Shown: positions 45,736 through 58,116, counted from the first letter of the stretch. The stretch is DNA of 64,000 nucleotides from Heracleum sosnowskyi (GCA_030848705.1 CM061237.1:83881910-83945909), one strand, 5' to 3'. Numbers and translations are program-made. The notes: generated by a model from the sequence alone, not told the origin.

Positions 45736-48700
45736 ATGAGTTCACAGAAACTAAGCAATATCAAGATTCCTCCCTTTAACAAGGAGCACTACAGTCTTTG
45801 GAAGAAGAAGATGTTGCTTTTCATCAAAGCTTCAAATCCCATGTACTTAGACATTCTAAAGCATGGTCCCTTTACTCCAATGATTGAGATTGCTGAAACA
45901 ACTGTTGGTACTAAGATAATACCAGCAAGACATGTTCCTAAAGATCCCTCCAAATACACTGATCCGGAAAAAGAGAAAGTAGCACTAGATGGACATCTCC
46001 AACTTATCATTTGTGAATCTATGGATTTCAACATGTATGGCACTGTTGCTCACTGTAGTAGTGCTAAGAAGATGTAGGATCTTATAGAAGTGCTATGTGA
46101 AGGAACTCCTGAAGTAAGAAAGAATAAGAAGCAGATTCTGGTCTCACAGTATGAAGCTTTCATGGCTCAGCCAAAGGAGGGAATCACAGAAGTGTTTGAG
46201 AGGTTCAACAAGCTGATAAATGAGCTCAAACTCTATAACAAACACTATGAGACAAAAGAGCTAAACATGAAGTTTTTGCTAACTCTACCAGATCTCTTGG
46301 AACCAAAAATCTCTTCCCTCAAAGAAAGAGATCTAACAAAGATTGGTTTTGATGTGTTGTATGGTGTTTTGAAAACATATGAGCTAGAGTTGTTTCAAAA
46401 GAGATCCATTCAAGCAAAGCAAGGATTAATGGCAAATACTTCATGTGCCCTTATTGCTGACAACTTAGGTCAAAGAATGGAATCTCTTAAAGTCAGTCAA
46501 GTCAAGATTGAAGAGCTGGAAGTTGAAGACACTGGTGATGAGACTCAAGTTGTCTATGATTTGCCTGAGGAAGATGAGTTCTACAGCATAGATGAGCCGG
46601 ACAAGATGGAAAACAAATCCTTTGCCTACATGGCTAGGAGATATCCTAACATTAGGTTTAAAAGGAAGAAGCCATTTAAGTCCAAGTTTAATGCTGGAAA
46701 TGCTGGTGGATCAAGTGGCTCAAACTCCTTCAATAAAGGAAAAGGGATTGTTGGTGCTGCTAAAGGAGGATACAAGTCTGGGAGTGTGGATAGGTCCAAG
46801 ATAAGGTGCTATAACTGCAATGAACTTGGGCACTTTGCCACAGAGTGCAAAAAGCCCAAACAGGTCAAGAAGGACAAAGCATACTTAGAGCTTGAAGCTA
46901 AGTATGAAGATCTACTCAAGAAACAACATGGTAAAGCTTTTATTGCCGAGGGAAAGTACTGGGATGATTCTGATGAAGAAGAAGAACATGAATACTCAAA
47001 CTATGCCTTGATGGCATTTTCTGATGATGGTGATTCCTCAAGTCAGGTACCTACTCTTACTTCTCTTGATATGACTCCATTTCAATACAAGCAAACTGTT
47101 GAAGACATGAGTACTGAGATGTTTAACATTCACACTAGCATGTTAGTTGCCAATGAGGAAATTGACAGACTAACTGCTAAAAATCTTGAACTCACAAAAC
47201 AGAATGAGGAACTTGAATTAATGGTTGTGAGCCTTGATGGTTTGAAAAAGGAAGTGGAGTATCTTAAGAATAAAGTTGCTTGTGCTTAACAGATTGAAAT
47301 AGCTCTTAGGGAACAAATTGTTGAGAATGAATTAAGAATAAGAAGCTATAGAAACTCCTCTGAACTTATTCAAACCTATCACAAGGAACACACTGAAGAC
47401 TGTAAGGTTGGAATTGGTTTTGATTATGAGAATGATAAGGGAAGGAAGAAGGCTAAGGGCAAAGGAAAAGAATCTTTTGTAAACAAAAATGCTCCAACTA
47501 TTTTGTCTAGTGTCAAAGAGCCCATCTTCAAAAAGAGTGTTGTTGAGTTTGATGAGGATCTTCTAGTTATCAAACAACAACTACTTGAAGAAGATGAGGC
47601 TGTTAAGAACACTCCTTCCTCTCCCAAATCTGCTGATCAGAAAGAAACCAAAGACAACTTTGTCAAGAGTCCTAAAATCAAAAAAGAAGTTGTTAAGAAG
47701 AAGAAACAGAACAGAAATGGTAAGGTAGGTGTCGACAAGAGCAACAATTATGCATATGTGCCAAATGCCCCTAGGAAACAGTGTCAAAAATGCTTATCTG
47801 TGAATCATTTGACTCATAACTGTAATAAACCTGCAAATGTTGAAGTTGATAACCTTAGTAATCATTCTGTTGGCATGAACACTATCCATGATTCCTTCTG
47901 TGGAAATTCTAACTGCATGACATGCTATGTGACTGTGATTGCTAACTGTTTATCTCTAAAGCATAAACTTGATTCTGCACAATCCTGTGAATCACACACA
48001 CATATGCACACTCACAGGACAGGATCCCCAATCAGGGTTGAGAGGATGAAAACTGAAAGTGTTTGTCCTAAATCCAATCATGTATGATGAGTTAGGAAGA
48101 ACTTTTTTGTATTCTTATTTTATTTTATTAATTTTAATAAAAGATGTTCCATAGTTTAGAGTAAAGCTTCTAGAATTATAATGAGATTATAATAGTGAGA
48201 TCTAGAAGATGATAACTCTAGACTTAAACAGTTCCTGATCATAGGATAACTAATCGGAAGTTGGTGAATCCGCAAAGATTGGTACATACTATGCTTGCTC
48301 CCGTCAGGAGGATGTCTGTTCTCATAGGCATTTGTGTGGTGACACTATAGCTAGTATGTAGGTGCTTGTTAGGGAATAAGTTTACTGAACATGACTCGAT
48401 AAGTTGAATAGCTAATGGAGTTTACTCACGTGTCAATAGTTATTCACTGAGTGATAGTTGTACAAGTGTCCTTAGACTTGAGATCGTTAGAGTTATCTTG
48501 TATATAATGAACTATGATTTGGATTAGTCCTTAGTCTCAAGGACATCCATTAGGTCTATTCTGGGCATAGGGATTTGTGTATGGAGATAGTTAACGCCAA
48601 TAGAGGATCTACCCCTTCCAGTATAGGAAGAGAATATCCTATGTTATTCTTAGTATGCGAGTTCTGGAATCTCTGGCCAGAGTGTATGAAATTAGAAAGG

Positions 48701-49734
48701 AGTTTTTAATTTGCATTAATATGAACTTAGCATTATGAATAAGAAATCATATGATTAAATTTGATAGGCCTGACACGAGATCCATGCCTTGTATTTAATC
48801 GGAATATTGTAGGGTAGAAGGAATTGATTGTACTGAAACTAGTCACTGACATGTTCTTGGTATTCTAATCAGTGAATTCATATTATCCGGATAGTCGCGA
48901 TATGTTGAGAATCATCACTCACGATGTAGAATAAATATAATTAATCGGTTAATTATATTTAATGAATTATTAGAATTCATATAAATAATAAATAAAAGTT
49001 TATTATTATTTATTTCTACTATCGGATTAATATTGAACCTACAGGGTCACACCATAAAAGAATATTTTCTTTGATGAAAAGATTTAAATTATGAGAGAGG
49101 AAGAATTATTTTCTAAATAGCTTAGAAAAAGAAATAATGATTAAAATAGTTTTAATCATTATTAAAGCATTTTAGAAATGTGGGGTTAATATATATATAT
49201 ATAGATATATTATTAAAAACCCTAAAAGAGCCCTATAAATAGAATGAGATAGTTCATTCTAAGGCTCATCCTATTTTGTGAAAAAAAAACCTAACAAGGA
49301 GCTAGCCTCCATCTCTCTCTCTCTATATCTTTTCTCTCTAAAAGGTGTTAGAGTTTTTTTTTGAAGAAATCATCGAAGAAAATTCTTGGTGGATACCGGT
49401 AGAGTGCTTCACACTCTGAGGAGCAACTGCTTGCAACCATCGTTTTAAAGCTTCGATTCTCAAGGTATGGTTACGATTCCCCTCGATCTAGATTTTATAT
49501 ATTTTCTATATGTGCGACATATGGTTTTTACGGAATAAATGTTATATCACACTTCCGCTCATCCGTAAATTCCTTTCAAAAACTTCATGTGAGCCTAAGA
49601 GTGTTAACTCTAAAGCAACAAACACTGTGAAGTCTCCTACTGTGAAGGATGCTGGTTATGATAGAAGAATCAATAACAAAACTGTTTCTAAATCAACTGG
49701 ACCCTACCAAGTGTGGGTACCAAAAACAACTTAG
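45736..49734 (+). pseudogene. gag: gag of element C, interrupted by solo LTR 48054-49578, with two stops
   Basis: ATG 45736 opens MSSQKLSNIKIPPFNKEHYS with the same Gag start as B3. An in-frame TAG at 46075-46077 falls where Trp is usual (KKM-stop-DLIE), consistent with TGG to TAG. A second stop, TAA, is at 47287-47289. CCHC knuckles: CYNCNELGHFATEC (about 46807-46848) and CQKCLSVNHLTHNC (about 47782-47823). After the solo LTR and its duplicated AAAAC are taken out, the frame rejoins exactly at 49584 and ends VWVPKTT with TAG at 49732-49734. This restored phase is strong proof of a clean LTR insertion. The product would be about 820 aa. Confidence 0.92.
48054..49578 (+). mobile_element. Solo LTR of the D family (1,525 bp) in gag of C
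   Basis: TGAAAGTGTTTGTCC to AATTCCTTTCA, flanked by AAAAC (48049-48053 and 49579-49583). It is closely similar to the LTRs of element D but clearly older or from another subfamily (many differences). It has a TATA box TATAAATA at 49234-49241. Confidence 0.92.
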
Positions 49735-49745
49735 TCATTTTGTGA

Positions 49746-52700
49746 ATGCAGGGCAACAGGAATGAAAGAGTCATATGGATCTTGGACAGTTGATGCTCAA
49801 GTCACATGACTGGTGATATAGTCCTGCTATCACATTTTGAGGAGAAGGCTGGCCCATCAGTAACCTTTGGAAATGACAACATTGGTTATACAATGGGATA
49901 TGGCAGTGTTAAATCTGGGAATGTCATTATTGAAGATGTAGCATTTGTTGAAGGACTAAAGCACAACCTCTTGAGCATTGGACAATTCACCAACAGGGGT
50001 TTCAAAGTGGAATTTGATGAAAATCATTGTCTAATCTCAAAAAGAGGAAGTGGTGAAGTTGTTTTAACTGGTGTGAAGAAAGGAAACTTGTTTGTAGCAA
50101 ATCTTAAGGCTGCAGACAAGAGAGAAATTTGTTGTTTCTACACTAAAGCCACCAATGAAGAATTCTGGCTATGGCACAAGAAACTGTCTCACTTGAATGT
50201 TCAGGCAATGAACTCTCTGGCAAAGAGAGAACTCATCAGAGACATGCCTGCTTTGGAGTTTGTGCAAGATGGAGAATGTGAAGCATGTCAAAGAGGAAAG
50301 ATAAAAAGGTCAAGCCACAAGAACAAAGTGCTCAATTCAAACTCAAAACCTCTGCAGCTAATTCACATGGATTTATTTGGCCCTGTGAATGTAATGTCCC
50401 TTTCCAAGAAGAAATATGCTCTAGTCATGGTTGATGATTATTCAAGATACACTTGGGTGGAATTCATGTTCTCCAAGGATGAAGCACCTCAAGTAATTAT
50501 AGAGCATATCAATAGAGTTGATACAGAAGCACAAAGCACTGGCTCCTCTGTAGTTACCTTGAGAAGTGATAATGGAACTGAGTTCAGAAATTCAACACTC
50601 TATGAGTTCTGCAAAGATAAAGGAATTTCTCAACAGTTTTTAGCTCCTAGAACACCTCAACAAAATGGAGTGGTTGAGAGAAAGAATAGAACTCTCATCG
50701 AAGCTACAAGGATAATGTTGTTGGATGCAAAGCTACCTACTAGCTTTTGGGTTGATGCTGTTAACACAGCATGCTATGTGCAGAATAGAACATTGATCAA
50801 TAAGAAGTCTGAAAAAACTTCTTATTCATTGATGACTGGAAAAAGAGCATCCTTCAAGCATCTTCATGTATTTGGAAGCAAGTGTTTTGTGATGAAAGAT
50901 ACTTCTGAACATGTTGGAAAATTTGATGTTAAGGCATTTGAAGGTATCTTCATTGGATACTCTCTGGAGAGGACAGCTTACAGAGTGTTTGTACCTGAGC
51001 AACACAAAGTAATGGAGAGCATGGATGTTACCTTTGATGACAAGAAAGTTCCTGGACTTGCAACAAGTGAAAAAGACAGTGTGCCATTAAGATTTGAAAA
51101 TCGAGGATATCTTGAGGATTCTGAAAGTGAGGATGAATCACCTGTCATAACTGTTCCACATGTTGAAACTCTTGAAGTTGATGATCTTCTTCAAACACCT
51201 GTGCAAGGGAACACAAACACAGGGGGAGAAGAAGAAAATGCATCTGTCAATCAAAATGACCCTGAGGCAAGTCAAGGAAATGAACAAGGTCACACAAGGA
51301 AATGGGACAGAGCCCACACTAGGGATCAAATCATTGGAGATCCCAGTGAGGGAGTTAGAACAAGGAGGGCAACATTGAATACATGTCTATATGGTTGCTT
51401 TCTGTCACAAGAAGAACCAAAAGTAATTGAAGAAGCTTTGAAGAATTCTGACTGGATTGTTGCTATGTAAGAAGAGTTGAACCAATTTGAGAAAAACAAA
51501 GTATGGGAACTAGTGCCACCTCCTGAAGGTAAAAATGTTATTGACACCAAATGGGTATTCAGGAACAAAATGGATGAAGAAGGTGTGGTAATAGGGAACA
51601 AAGCAAGGTTGGTTGCCAAAGGATACTATCAACAAGAAGGCATTGACTATGATGAGACATTTGCACCTGTAGCAAGACTGGAGGCCATCAGGATTTTCTT
51701 GGCTTTTGCAGCACACTCAGATTTTAAGGTGTATCAAATGGATGTTAAAAGTGCTTTTCTTAATGGTGATCTTGCTGAAGAAGTTTATGTATCCCAACCT
51801 CTTGGCTTTGAGAATGAAGACTTCCCAGACTTTGTGTATAGACTGCTCAAGGCACTCTATGGACTCAAACAGGCACCAAGAGCCTGGTATGAAACTCTAT
51901 CTCAATTCCTTCTTGAGCATCAATTTACCAGAGGTACAATTGATAAAACTCTATTCTTCAAGAAGCATGGAAATGATATCATTCTAGTTCAAATTTATGT
52001 GGATGATATCATCTTTGGCTCTTCAAATGAAAAGCTCTGTGAAAGGTTCTCCAAGTTGATGCAAAGCAAATATGAGATTAGTATGATGGGAGAATTAACC
52101 TTCTTCCTAGGCCTGCAAGTACATCAAAGGGAGGATGGCATCTTTATAAATCAATCTAAGTATCTTAAAGATCTCTTAAAGAAATATGGTTTAGAAGAGT
52201 CATCCCCATAAAAAACTCCTATGTCCACAACAATCAAGCTTGATGAAGATAAGAAGGGCAAGAGAGTTGACATCAAGGTCTATAGGGGAATGGTTGGATC
52301 ATTACTCTATCTCACTGCTAGCAGGCCAGACATCATGTTTGCCACATGCCTTTGTGCAAGGTTCCAATCTGATCCTAAGGAATCTCACATGATGGCTATC
52401 AAAAGAATCTTCAGGTATTTGAAGGGGACTCCTAATCTTGGGCTATGGTATCCAAAGGGCACTGGGTTCAACCTGGTTGGTTACACAGATTCTGATTATG
52501 CTGGATGCATAATTGACATGAAGAGCACCTCTGGAAGCTGCCAATTCTTAGGTCAAAGGTTAGTGTCCTGGTTCAGTAAGAAACAACAATCCACAGCAAC
52601 ATCTACAGCTGAGGCTGAATATATTGCTGCTGGAAGCTGCTGTGCTCAATTGCTTTGGATTAGAAATCAACTCATGGATTATGGACTAGTATTGGAACAC

Positions 52701-52955
52701 ATTCCCCTGATGTGTGACAATACAAGTGCAATATGCATAGTTTCCAATCCTGTTAATCATTCTACTACAAAGCACATTGAGATAAGGTACCATTTCATTA
52801 GGGAACATGCTGCAAATGGTACTATAGCAGTCTCTTATGTTCCAACTGAGAAACAATTAGCTGACATATTTACTAAACCTCTAAATGAAGTTGTCTTCAA
52901 CAGACTTGTGAGTGAAATTGGAATGCTCAATCCTTCATTTAGTTGTTCTAAGTAA
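49746..52955 (+). pseudogene. pol: pol of element C (protease, integrase, RT, RNase H), three in-frame stops, no frameshift
   Basis: One frame from ATGCAGGGC (49746) to 52955, about 1,070 codons. The protease motif reads D-S-stop-C because GGA is TGA at 49791-49793. Then come the pre-integrase zinc region (HKKLSHLN, CEACQRGK), the integrase core (HMDLFGPV, RSDNGTEF, NGVVERKN), reverse transcriptase (QMDVKSAFLNG, ALYGLKQAPRAWY, YVDDIIFGS) and RNase H (DSDYAGC, TSTAEAEYIAA, ending about 40 codons after LADIFTKPLN). Further stops are TAA at 51468-51470 (a conserved Gln, CAA to TAA) and TAA at 52209-52211. Gag ends 11 bases upstream in another frame. Confidence 0.94.
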
Positions 52956-53672
52956 GAATGCTAGTTAATTGTTGCAGCAGTAAATTTACACTGTATTTAG
53001 ATGCTCTATTTATCTGGAGTGAAAATTAGCTGAGATATGATTTATAAATATTTCAGTATTTTACTGCATATGTTTCAAATCATACTCTTATGAGAAGTTA
53101 TGAGCTTTTAAGACATCTCTACATAGGTGATCTTGAGAGTTCACGACTTAGTTCAAATAAAACAGACTTATATCGCAAACTATTGAAATTGTGAGACTTC
53201 GCGATATAGTTCATTTCTTGAATTTGTGACATAGTTCAATTTATGACTTCACGACTTAGAATAACCATATCGACAAGTCTCCATATTTGACAAAATTTTG
53301 ATTTAAATTAATTTTATTTCAATTTTTGATTTAAGTCTGACAAAATGCTTGGAATTCCAAAAAGAGAGTTTTAGACAGGGTATTTATACTATATCACAAA
53401 GTCCCCCCCCCCCCATTCTTTCTACCTTCAAGACTTTGCGATATAGTTCATTTTTGGACTCTGCGATATACTTTGCAAGACTTTGCGATATAGGCTATTT
53501 TGAGACTTCAGGACATCAAAATAGCCTGTACAAATTCATAACCCCATATCGCAGTGTCTCTATCATATAAATACTCTTTTCTAACCGTTCACAACCTTTC
53601 ATCTTGTCTATTAATCTTAATTGTCAAACCTAAACTTAAATTCTCTTCTCTCTTCTTCACTCTCAATTTCAA
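52956..53672 (+). promoter_or_regulatory. Putative internal promoter of element C before the extra ORF
   Basis: The 717 bases between pol and the extra ORF hold about ten copies of GACTTYGCGATATAG or its complement (for example 53194-53212, 53245-53260, 53389-53403, 53432-53450, 53479-53493, 53542-53558), the same word as in the LTR U3. TATAAATA follows at 53566-53573, then a CT-rich leader of about 70 bases (CTTCTCTCTTCTTCACTCTC) and ATG at 53673. This is the layout of a Pol II promoter. A 12-base C run is at 53403-53414. Inferred from sequence only. Confidence 0.55.
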
Positions 53673-54956
53673 ATGGCACCCAAATCTCAAGAAGCGTCTT
53701 CCTTAAACCCTTTAACCATACCCAGAGAGACCAATCTTCTCACTATCCCCTCTGAGGCGGAGGCAAACCCCTGGTACAAGTGTTTTGTACGGTTCTTAAA
53801 CACATCCTACCTTCGCCAAGCTTTAACCATGAACCCCACTCTGTACGTTGATGTTTTGGAAGGATTCTGGAGAACAGCTTTGGTATCAACACTGGCTAGG
53901 GAGGATGGGGCTTCGTTTCAGGAAATTAACTGCACAATTGGGGGGAAGCACCTGCAATTTGGAGAAAAGGAAATTAATGAGGCTTTGGGGCTCAAGGTTG
54001 AAGGTCATGATGCTGAAGCCAATGATGCTGAAATGGTGGCATTCATGGACCTAATCAACTATGCAGATGAGATAGACATGGCTAAGCTCAACAAGAAGCA
54101 TGTCAGGAGGGAGTGGTCATTTCTGTTTGACGCACTCCAAAAGGTGTTTCTGTGCAGGAAGACAGGATGGGACCACATAAGTCACATTGCTGTGAAGTTG
54201 GCCTACTCCTTAGCTTATAATCAGGAGATTAATGTAGGAGTAATTATTCTCAAAGAATTGGCTCACAGGCTAGGCAGGACGGTTCGTGGAAGAGGTAATG
54301 AAATCTTTTACCCTCGCTTTCTTCAGTGCATTTTAAATTATCTTGATACTAATGTACATGAATTAGATGGTATAGATAAAACTAAAATGGCTTATTCCAA
54401 ATCCATGTCCAAAGTTCTATTTGGTTCATTGGATACTAGGAATCAAGTGGATGTGATACTAAGTGTGACCCAGCATATGCAGGACACATTTGCATCGTAT
54501 CCACTTGATAAACCCATATATCATGAACTTTCCTGGAAAGGGAAGGCTAAGACTGAAGGAGCTTCAAAGTCTAACCCCAGCCTTCCTATCCCATCCAGTG
54601 ATCCTCCTGCAAACACTACTCTGGAAATTAGGGAGCCAAGTGCACCAATCTCCCAAAAGATTGGTGTTACTAAGAAGAGAGCCCTTGCTATAAGTGATGA
54701 GTCTGTAGATTTAGGAAGTGAGGAACTTGAGTCACAGCTCACCAGACAAAAGAAGAAATCCAAATCAATAGCTACCACTGAATCCTCCCAACAGGATTTA
54801 GATGTGCAAACATGGGTACACCTATTATTGTCAATGTCCTCTCAACAAGGCATTGGTATTGAAAAGAGTAGCCTCCCCCTACAATCTGTAAAGAGTCAGC
54901 ACAGAGTCAAGAACTCACTCTTGACTCAGGTGGTAATAAGGGTGATCATTCACTGA
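53673..54956 (+). CDS. Extra ORF (aORF) of element C, N-terminal part, 427 codons
   Basis: Starts MAPKSQEASSLNPLTIPRET after a CT-rich leader. Residues about 25-270 look like a compact domain (GFWRTALVSTL, HLQFGEKEINEALGL, YPRFLQCILNYLDTN). Similar YPRF-containing N-terminal regions occur in uncharacterised plant proteins that I associate with Sirevirus extra ORFs, from memory. A Ser/Pro-rich hinge follows (about 285-430). A frameshift near 54850-54950 ends this frame early; the true continuation is in the next frame (DSGGNKGDHSLSEEHIN). I see no catalytic motif, signal peptide or membrane span. Confidence 0.75.
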   Translation: MAPKSQEASSLNPLTIPRETNLLTIPSEAEANPWYKCFVRFLNTSYLRQALTMNPTLYVDVLEGFWRTALVSTLAREDGASFQEINCTIGGKHLQFGEKEINEALGLKVEGHDAEANDAEMVAFMDLINYADEIDMAKLNKKHVRREWSFLFDALQKVFLCRKTGWDHISHIAVKLAYSLAYNQEINVGVIILKELAHRLGRTVRGRGNEIFYPRFLQCILNYLDTNVHELDGIDKTKMAYSKSMSKVLFGSLDTRNQVDVILSVTQHMQDTFASYPLDKPIYHELSWKGKAKTEGASKSNPSLPIPSSDPPANTTLEIREPSAPISQKIGVTKKRALAISDESVDLGSEELESQLTRQKKKSKSIATTESSQQDLDVQTWVHLLLSMSSQQGIGIEKSSLPLQSVKSQHRVKNSLLTQVVIRVIIH

Positions 54957-55575
54957 GTGAAGAGCATATCAATGTTGAAACTCCTCCTATTTCTCAGGGG
55001 GAGTTGCCAAAATCCAGTCTAAACTACACTTCTCTTCCAGAATCTACATCTCAAATTTCTTCTCAACAGAAAAGTCATTCTCATGACAATTCTGCTATTG
55101 ATCAATCACAAGTTGAATCTGTGATTGAGCCCACTTCAAGTGACATGGTGCTTGACACTGTGATCACCACCCCGGACCCTCATTCAGTTGGTCAGGAAAT
55201 GCAAGCTGGGGCATATTCTAATGACACAAACACAAACACATAGGATTCACCAGTCTTTACTGGAGACTCTGTGCCAACCTCTCCAATCCTTAGGGATTTG
55301 GACTTGCCTTCACAGGCACATGGAGATGATGCTGTAACACATCCCATTTCAATGGAGACAGCATCAGACTCCACAGTCATTCCAAGACTGGAGAAAACTC
55401 ATATCTCTATCCCCCTAAGGTGCCTAGCACTAGCTCTCACTTGGCCCAGGCCACAATGTCAGAATGGCTGAAGCTTGTGCAACATGACAGGCCTTCAGGA
55501 TCATCATATATGCCCTCACAATTGACGGAAGAAGACCTACAAAATCTTCACGTGGCACAGATTGATGAGATCTAA
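54957..55575 (+). pseudogene. Extra ORF of element C, middle hinge, broken
   Basis: A Ser/Thr/Pro-rich linker continues in a second frame (55004-55243, TAG at 55241-55243, then open to 55471). The frame shifts again near 55415 to the third frame (SEWLKLVQHDRPSGS), which has a TAA at 55573-55575. The stops and shifts look like decay, because sensible low-complexity protein is readable across them. Confidence 0.65.
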
Positions 55576-58116
55576 AAAATAGCTCAACATCTCCTCACAG
55601 CAAATCTCCCAAATTCAGACTATGAAGCCATTCTTCTGTGTCACAAGGAGGATGTCGAAGCTCAACAGGACAAGATTATAGATGAGGCCCGACAGGATGG
55701 AAATGTTGATGCCTGGTTGGATGCTAATAGATCTGTGAAGCTCAAAGATGCCCTAGCCTTTCTCAGGGAAGCATATCTCACATCTTTGGGGTCTAATGCC
55801 AAGAATCTTGCTCCTGCAGAAGTCTTTGAAGCAGTGAATGACATGTACAAGAATCAGCTGAAGGCTCTGCATTATCTTGGGAATGGTCTTCAATCAAAGA
55901 TTTATACTATCAAGGAGGAAACAGACAGATCTTTGACTCAGCTCAGGAACTCCTATCTCTCTGATTTTCCCAAGGTAGATGGCATCCTTAAGGAGGTTCA
56001 GAAAACAGCTGCTAATGTCACAATGATGGATTGCACCCTAGCTTTGGTCTCAGATACTATGAAGAAGCTTTCTTCCAAGCTATATAACCAGGTGCAAGCC
56101 AACATCAACTCCAACTCCATGCTCACTGTGATGTGGAAGAATCAGTATGGGAACAAGCTTGTGGATGAAGTTCCTATTTCTGACATTTCAAAATTTGACT
56201 TCTTAAAGATCAAGGATCAATCTCTTAATTCTTTCAAATCTCAACAACTCTTCTCAAAGGTGGATGGCTTGGAAAGGGAAGTAGCTGCTCTTAAACCTGA
56301 TAACAAAGTGCTCTCTCAATCCTTGGACATGCTCAATGCTAAGTTGGATGACCAAAGCAATGCCACATCTAACATTTTGCTAGTCCAACAACAAATGATG
56401 ACAACCCTGCTCAGAAGTATGAACCTTCCTGTTCCTGGAGAAGCTCAAGATATCTTGTCTGATCCCAAGCCTAAGGGGGAGAAAGGAAATGAGGTCATTG
56501 TGGAAAAGAGAGGGGGAGTACAAGCCAAGGCCAAGCAACAGAAGCTTAAAGGCAAACTCACTGAAGAAACTCTAAAGCCAATCACTCTCCCCTCTGTGGA
56601 TGTCATCAATAAACAAGGTCAAAGAAGCACAGTTACAACTACCTATTATCCCTCTACAATGTCAATGGACATCTCAGCCCCTCAAATAACAACAAGTGCC
56701 AAACCAATCAAAGCAAACATTGTCACTGAGGCCAAGCTACAGGAAGTTGCCAATTCACACATCTATCATGATGAGGCCTTTCTGGAGTTTCTTAAAGCCA
56801 TCTACATCAGTGTTCAAGGAGACACTCTCAACTACAGAAACAAGATCAATGAACAAATCAAGTATTTTACATTGGCAGTCAGGAAAATCAAGGATGCTCA
56901 TCTAAGAGAAATCATCATGGTATCCGAGGACAGTTGCTTATGGCATTTATCCTTTGAAACTCTAGAGAAGATGAGGTTTACTGAGCTGAACACAATTCTG
57001 GAGTTGATTGAGAAGAATGGGGAGAACAACAAGAGGCTGTTTGATGACTTATCAAAAGATCAATTTCTAAGATTGCCTGAAGTTATTTCTAACCCAAGGA
57101 CAATACTTTTTCAAAGTCTAAGCAAAGCAAACAACATTGATCAACTGGTGATTCCTGCCCATCTGTCAATGAAGAATAATATCAAGATAAATCAAGTGTT
57201 GCAAATGCTAAGAGCTAAGAGAGGAGTCAGAACAACAGAAGAGCTTGAGATAATCCAAATTCTCCAATCTTTCTTGATTCATGGCACTATTCCTGAGTCA
57301 CTCAAAGAAAGAAGAAACAAGAAAGATGACGAGGAGGATGATGAGGAAAAGATCTACAGAAGGAGAAGTCAAACAAGGAGTAATAAGGATGGAGTAAGTG
57401 AGAGCAGCAGGGGCAAAACATCAAAGAAATCCAAGGATGCTGATGATGACAAGAAGGACTCCAAGGGAAACAAAGAAACTGTTAAGAAGACAAGGAGTGG
57501 AAATCAGCAAGTCAAGGACATTGCTAGCAGTACCTTAACCACAACACAAGACTCTAAGTCTAGGGTGGGTACTGTTAGTAATGATCCTTCAAAATCATTA
57601 TCCAAGACTTCTGAACCTGATTTGCCACAGAAGAAAAGTGAAGCCACAAAAGAAAAATCAAAAAGACACTTCCACAAAGTCACGGCTAGTGGAGTGTTGC
57701 AGTGGATGAAAGGGAAAGGAATGAAGCTACTTCCAAATGATGTGGCACTGGAGACTAAATCTCCCTATTCTAGAAAGCTACCTCAAGTGAAGCATTTGAA
57801 GATCAAGAGTGTAGCCAAAAGAACAAGGATAACAAAGAAGACTGGGGTGATCACAAATGTAGTAGGGATCAATGTTCTTCCTCTTGATGAAGACTGTGAT
57901 GAAGATGCCCTAGCATTTCTGAGAGCTCAAAGAATCTTTGAAGTCAAAGTGAAGCAAAGTCATCTAGAGATCAAATACACTGATGGAAGAGAAAGACAAA
58001 TGAAGCAAGGGGGCTGGCAATACTTCTCACAATATGAGCTTGAAAGAATAAATGCACTGCTGAACTTTGAAGAAAAGGAGGAGAGACTGTGGAAGATTAA
58101 ATTGCCAGGTTCTTGA
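55576..58116 (+). CDS. Extra ORF of element C, large C-terminal part, coiled coil and basic tail
   Basis: Open for about 845 codons; the Met at 55717 is internal, not a start. Visible: a helical region (DANRSVKLKDALAFLREAYL), a long probable coiled coil (about 55850-56450, VDGLEREVAALKPDNKVLSQ), a KGEKGN / KAKQQKLKGK basic patch, a second helical domain (56750-57300), a very charged Lys/Asp/Glu/Ser region (57310-57680) and a basic C-terminal domain with WQYFSQYELERINALL. The frame ends early at 58116. Coiled coil plus basic tail recalls a structural or nucleic-acid-binding protein, but this is inference. Confidence 0.75.
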   Translation, partial: KIAQHLLTANLPNSDYEAILLCHKEDVEAQQDKIIDEARQDGNVDAWLDANRSVKLKDALAFLREAYLTSLGSNAKNLAPAEVFEAVNDMYKNQLKALHYLGNGLQSKIYTIKEETDRSLTQLRNSYLSDFPKVDGILKEVQKTAANVTMMDCTLALVSDTMKKLSSKLYNQVQANINSNSMLTVMWKNQYGNKLVDEVPISDISKFDFLKIKDQSLNSFKSQQLFSKVDGLEREVAALKPDNKVLSQSLDMLNAKLDDQSNATSNILLVQQQMMTTLLRSMNLPVPGEAQDILSDPKPKGEKGNEVIVEKRGGVQAKAKQQKLKGKLTEETLKPITLPSVDVINKQGQRSTVTTTYYPSTMSMDISAPQITTSAKPIKANIVTEAKLQEVANSHIYHDEAFLEFLKAIYISVQGDTLNYRNKINEQIKYFTLAVRKIKDAHLREIIMVSEDSCLWHLSFETLEKMRFTELNTILELIEKNGENNKRLFDDLSKDQFLRLPEVISNPRTILFQSLSKANNIDQLVIPAHLSMKNNIKINQVLQMLRAKRGVRTTEELEIIQILQSFLIHGTIPESLKERRNKKDDEEDDEEKIYRRRSQTRSNKDGVSESSRGKTSKKSKDADDDKKDSKGNKETVKKTRSGNQQVKDIASSTLTTTQDSKSRVGTVSNDPSKSLSKTSEPDLPQKKSEATKEKSKRHFHKVTASGVLQWMKGKGMKLLPNDVALETKSPYSRKLPQVKHLKIKSVAKRTRITKKTGVITNVVGINVLPLDEDCDEDALAFLRAQRIFEVKVKQSHLEIKYTDGRERQMKQGGWQYFSQYELERINALLNFEEKEERLWKIKLPGS

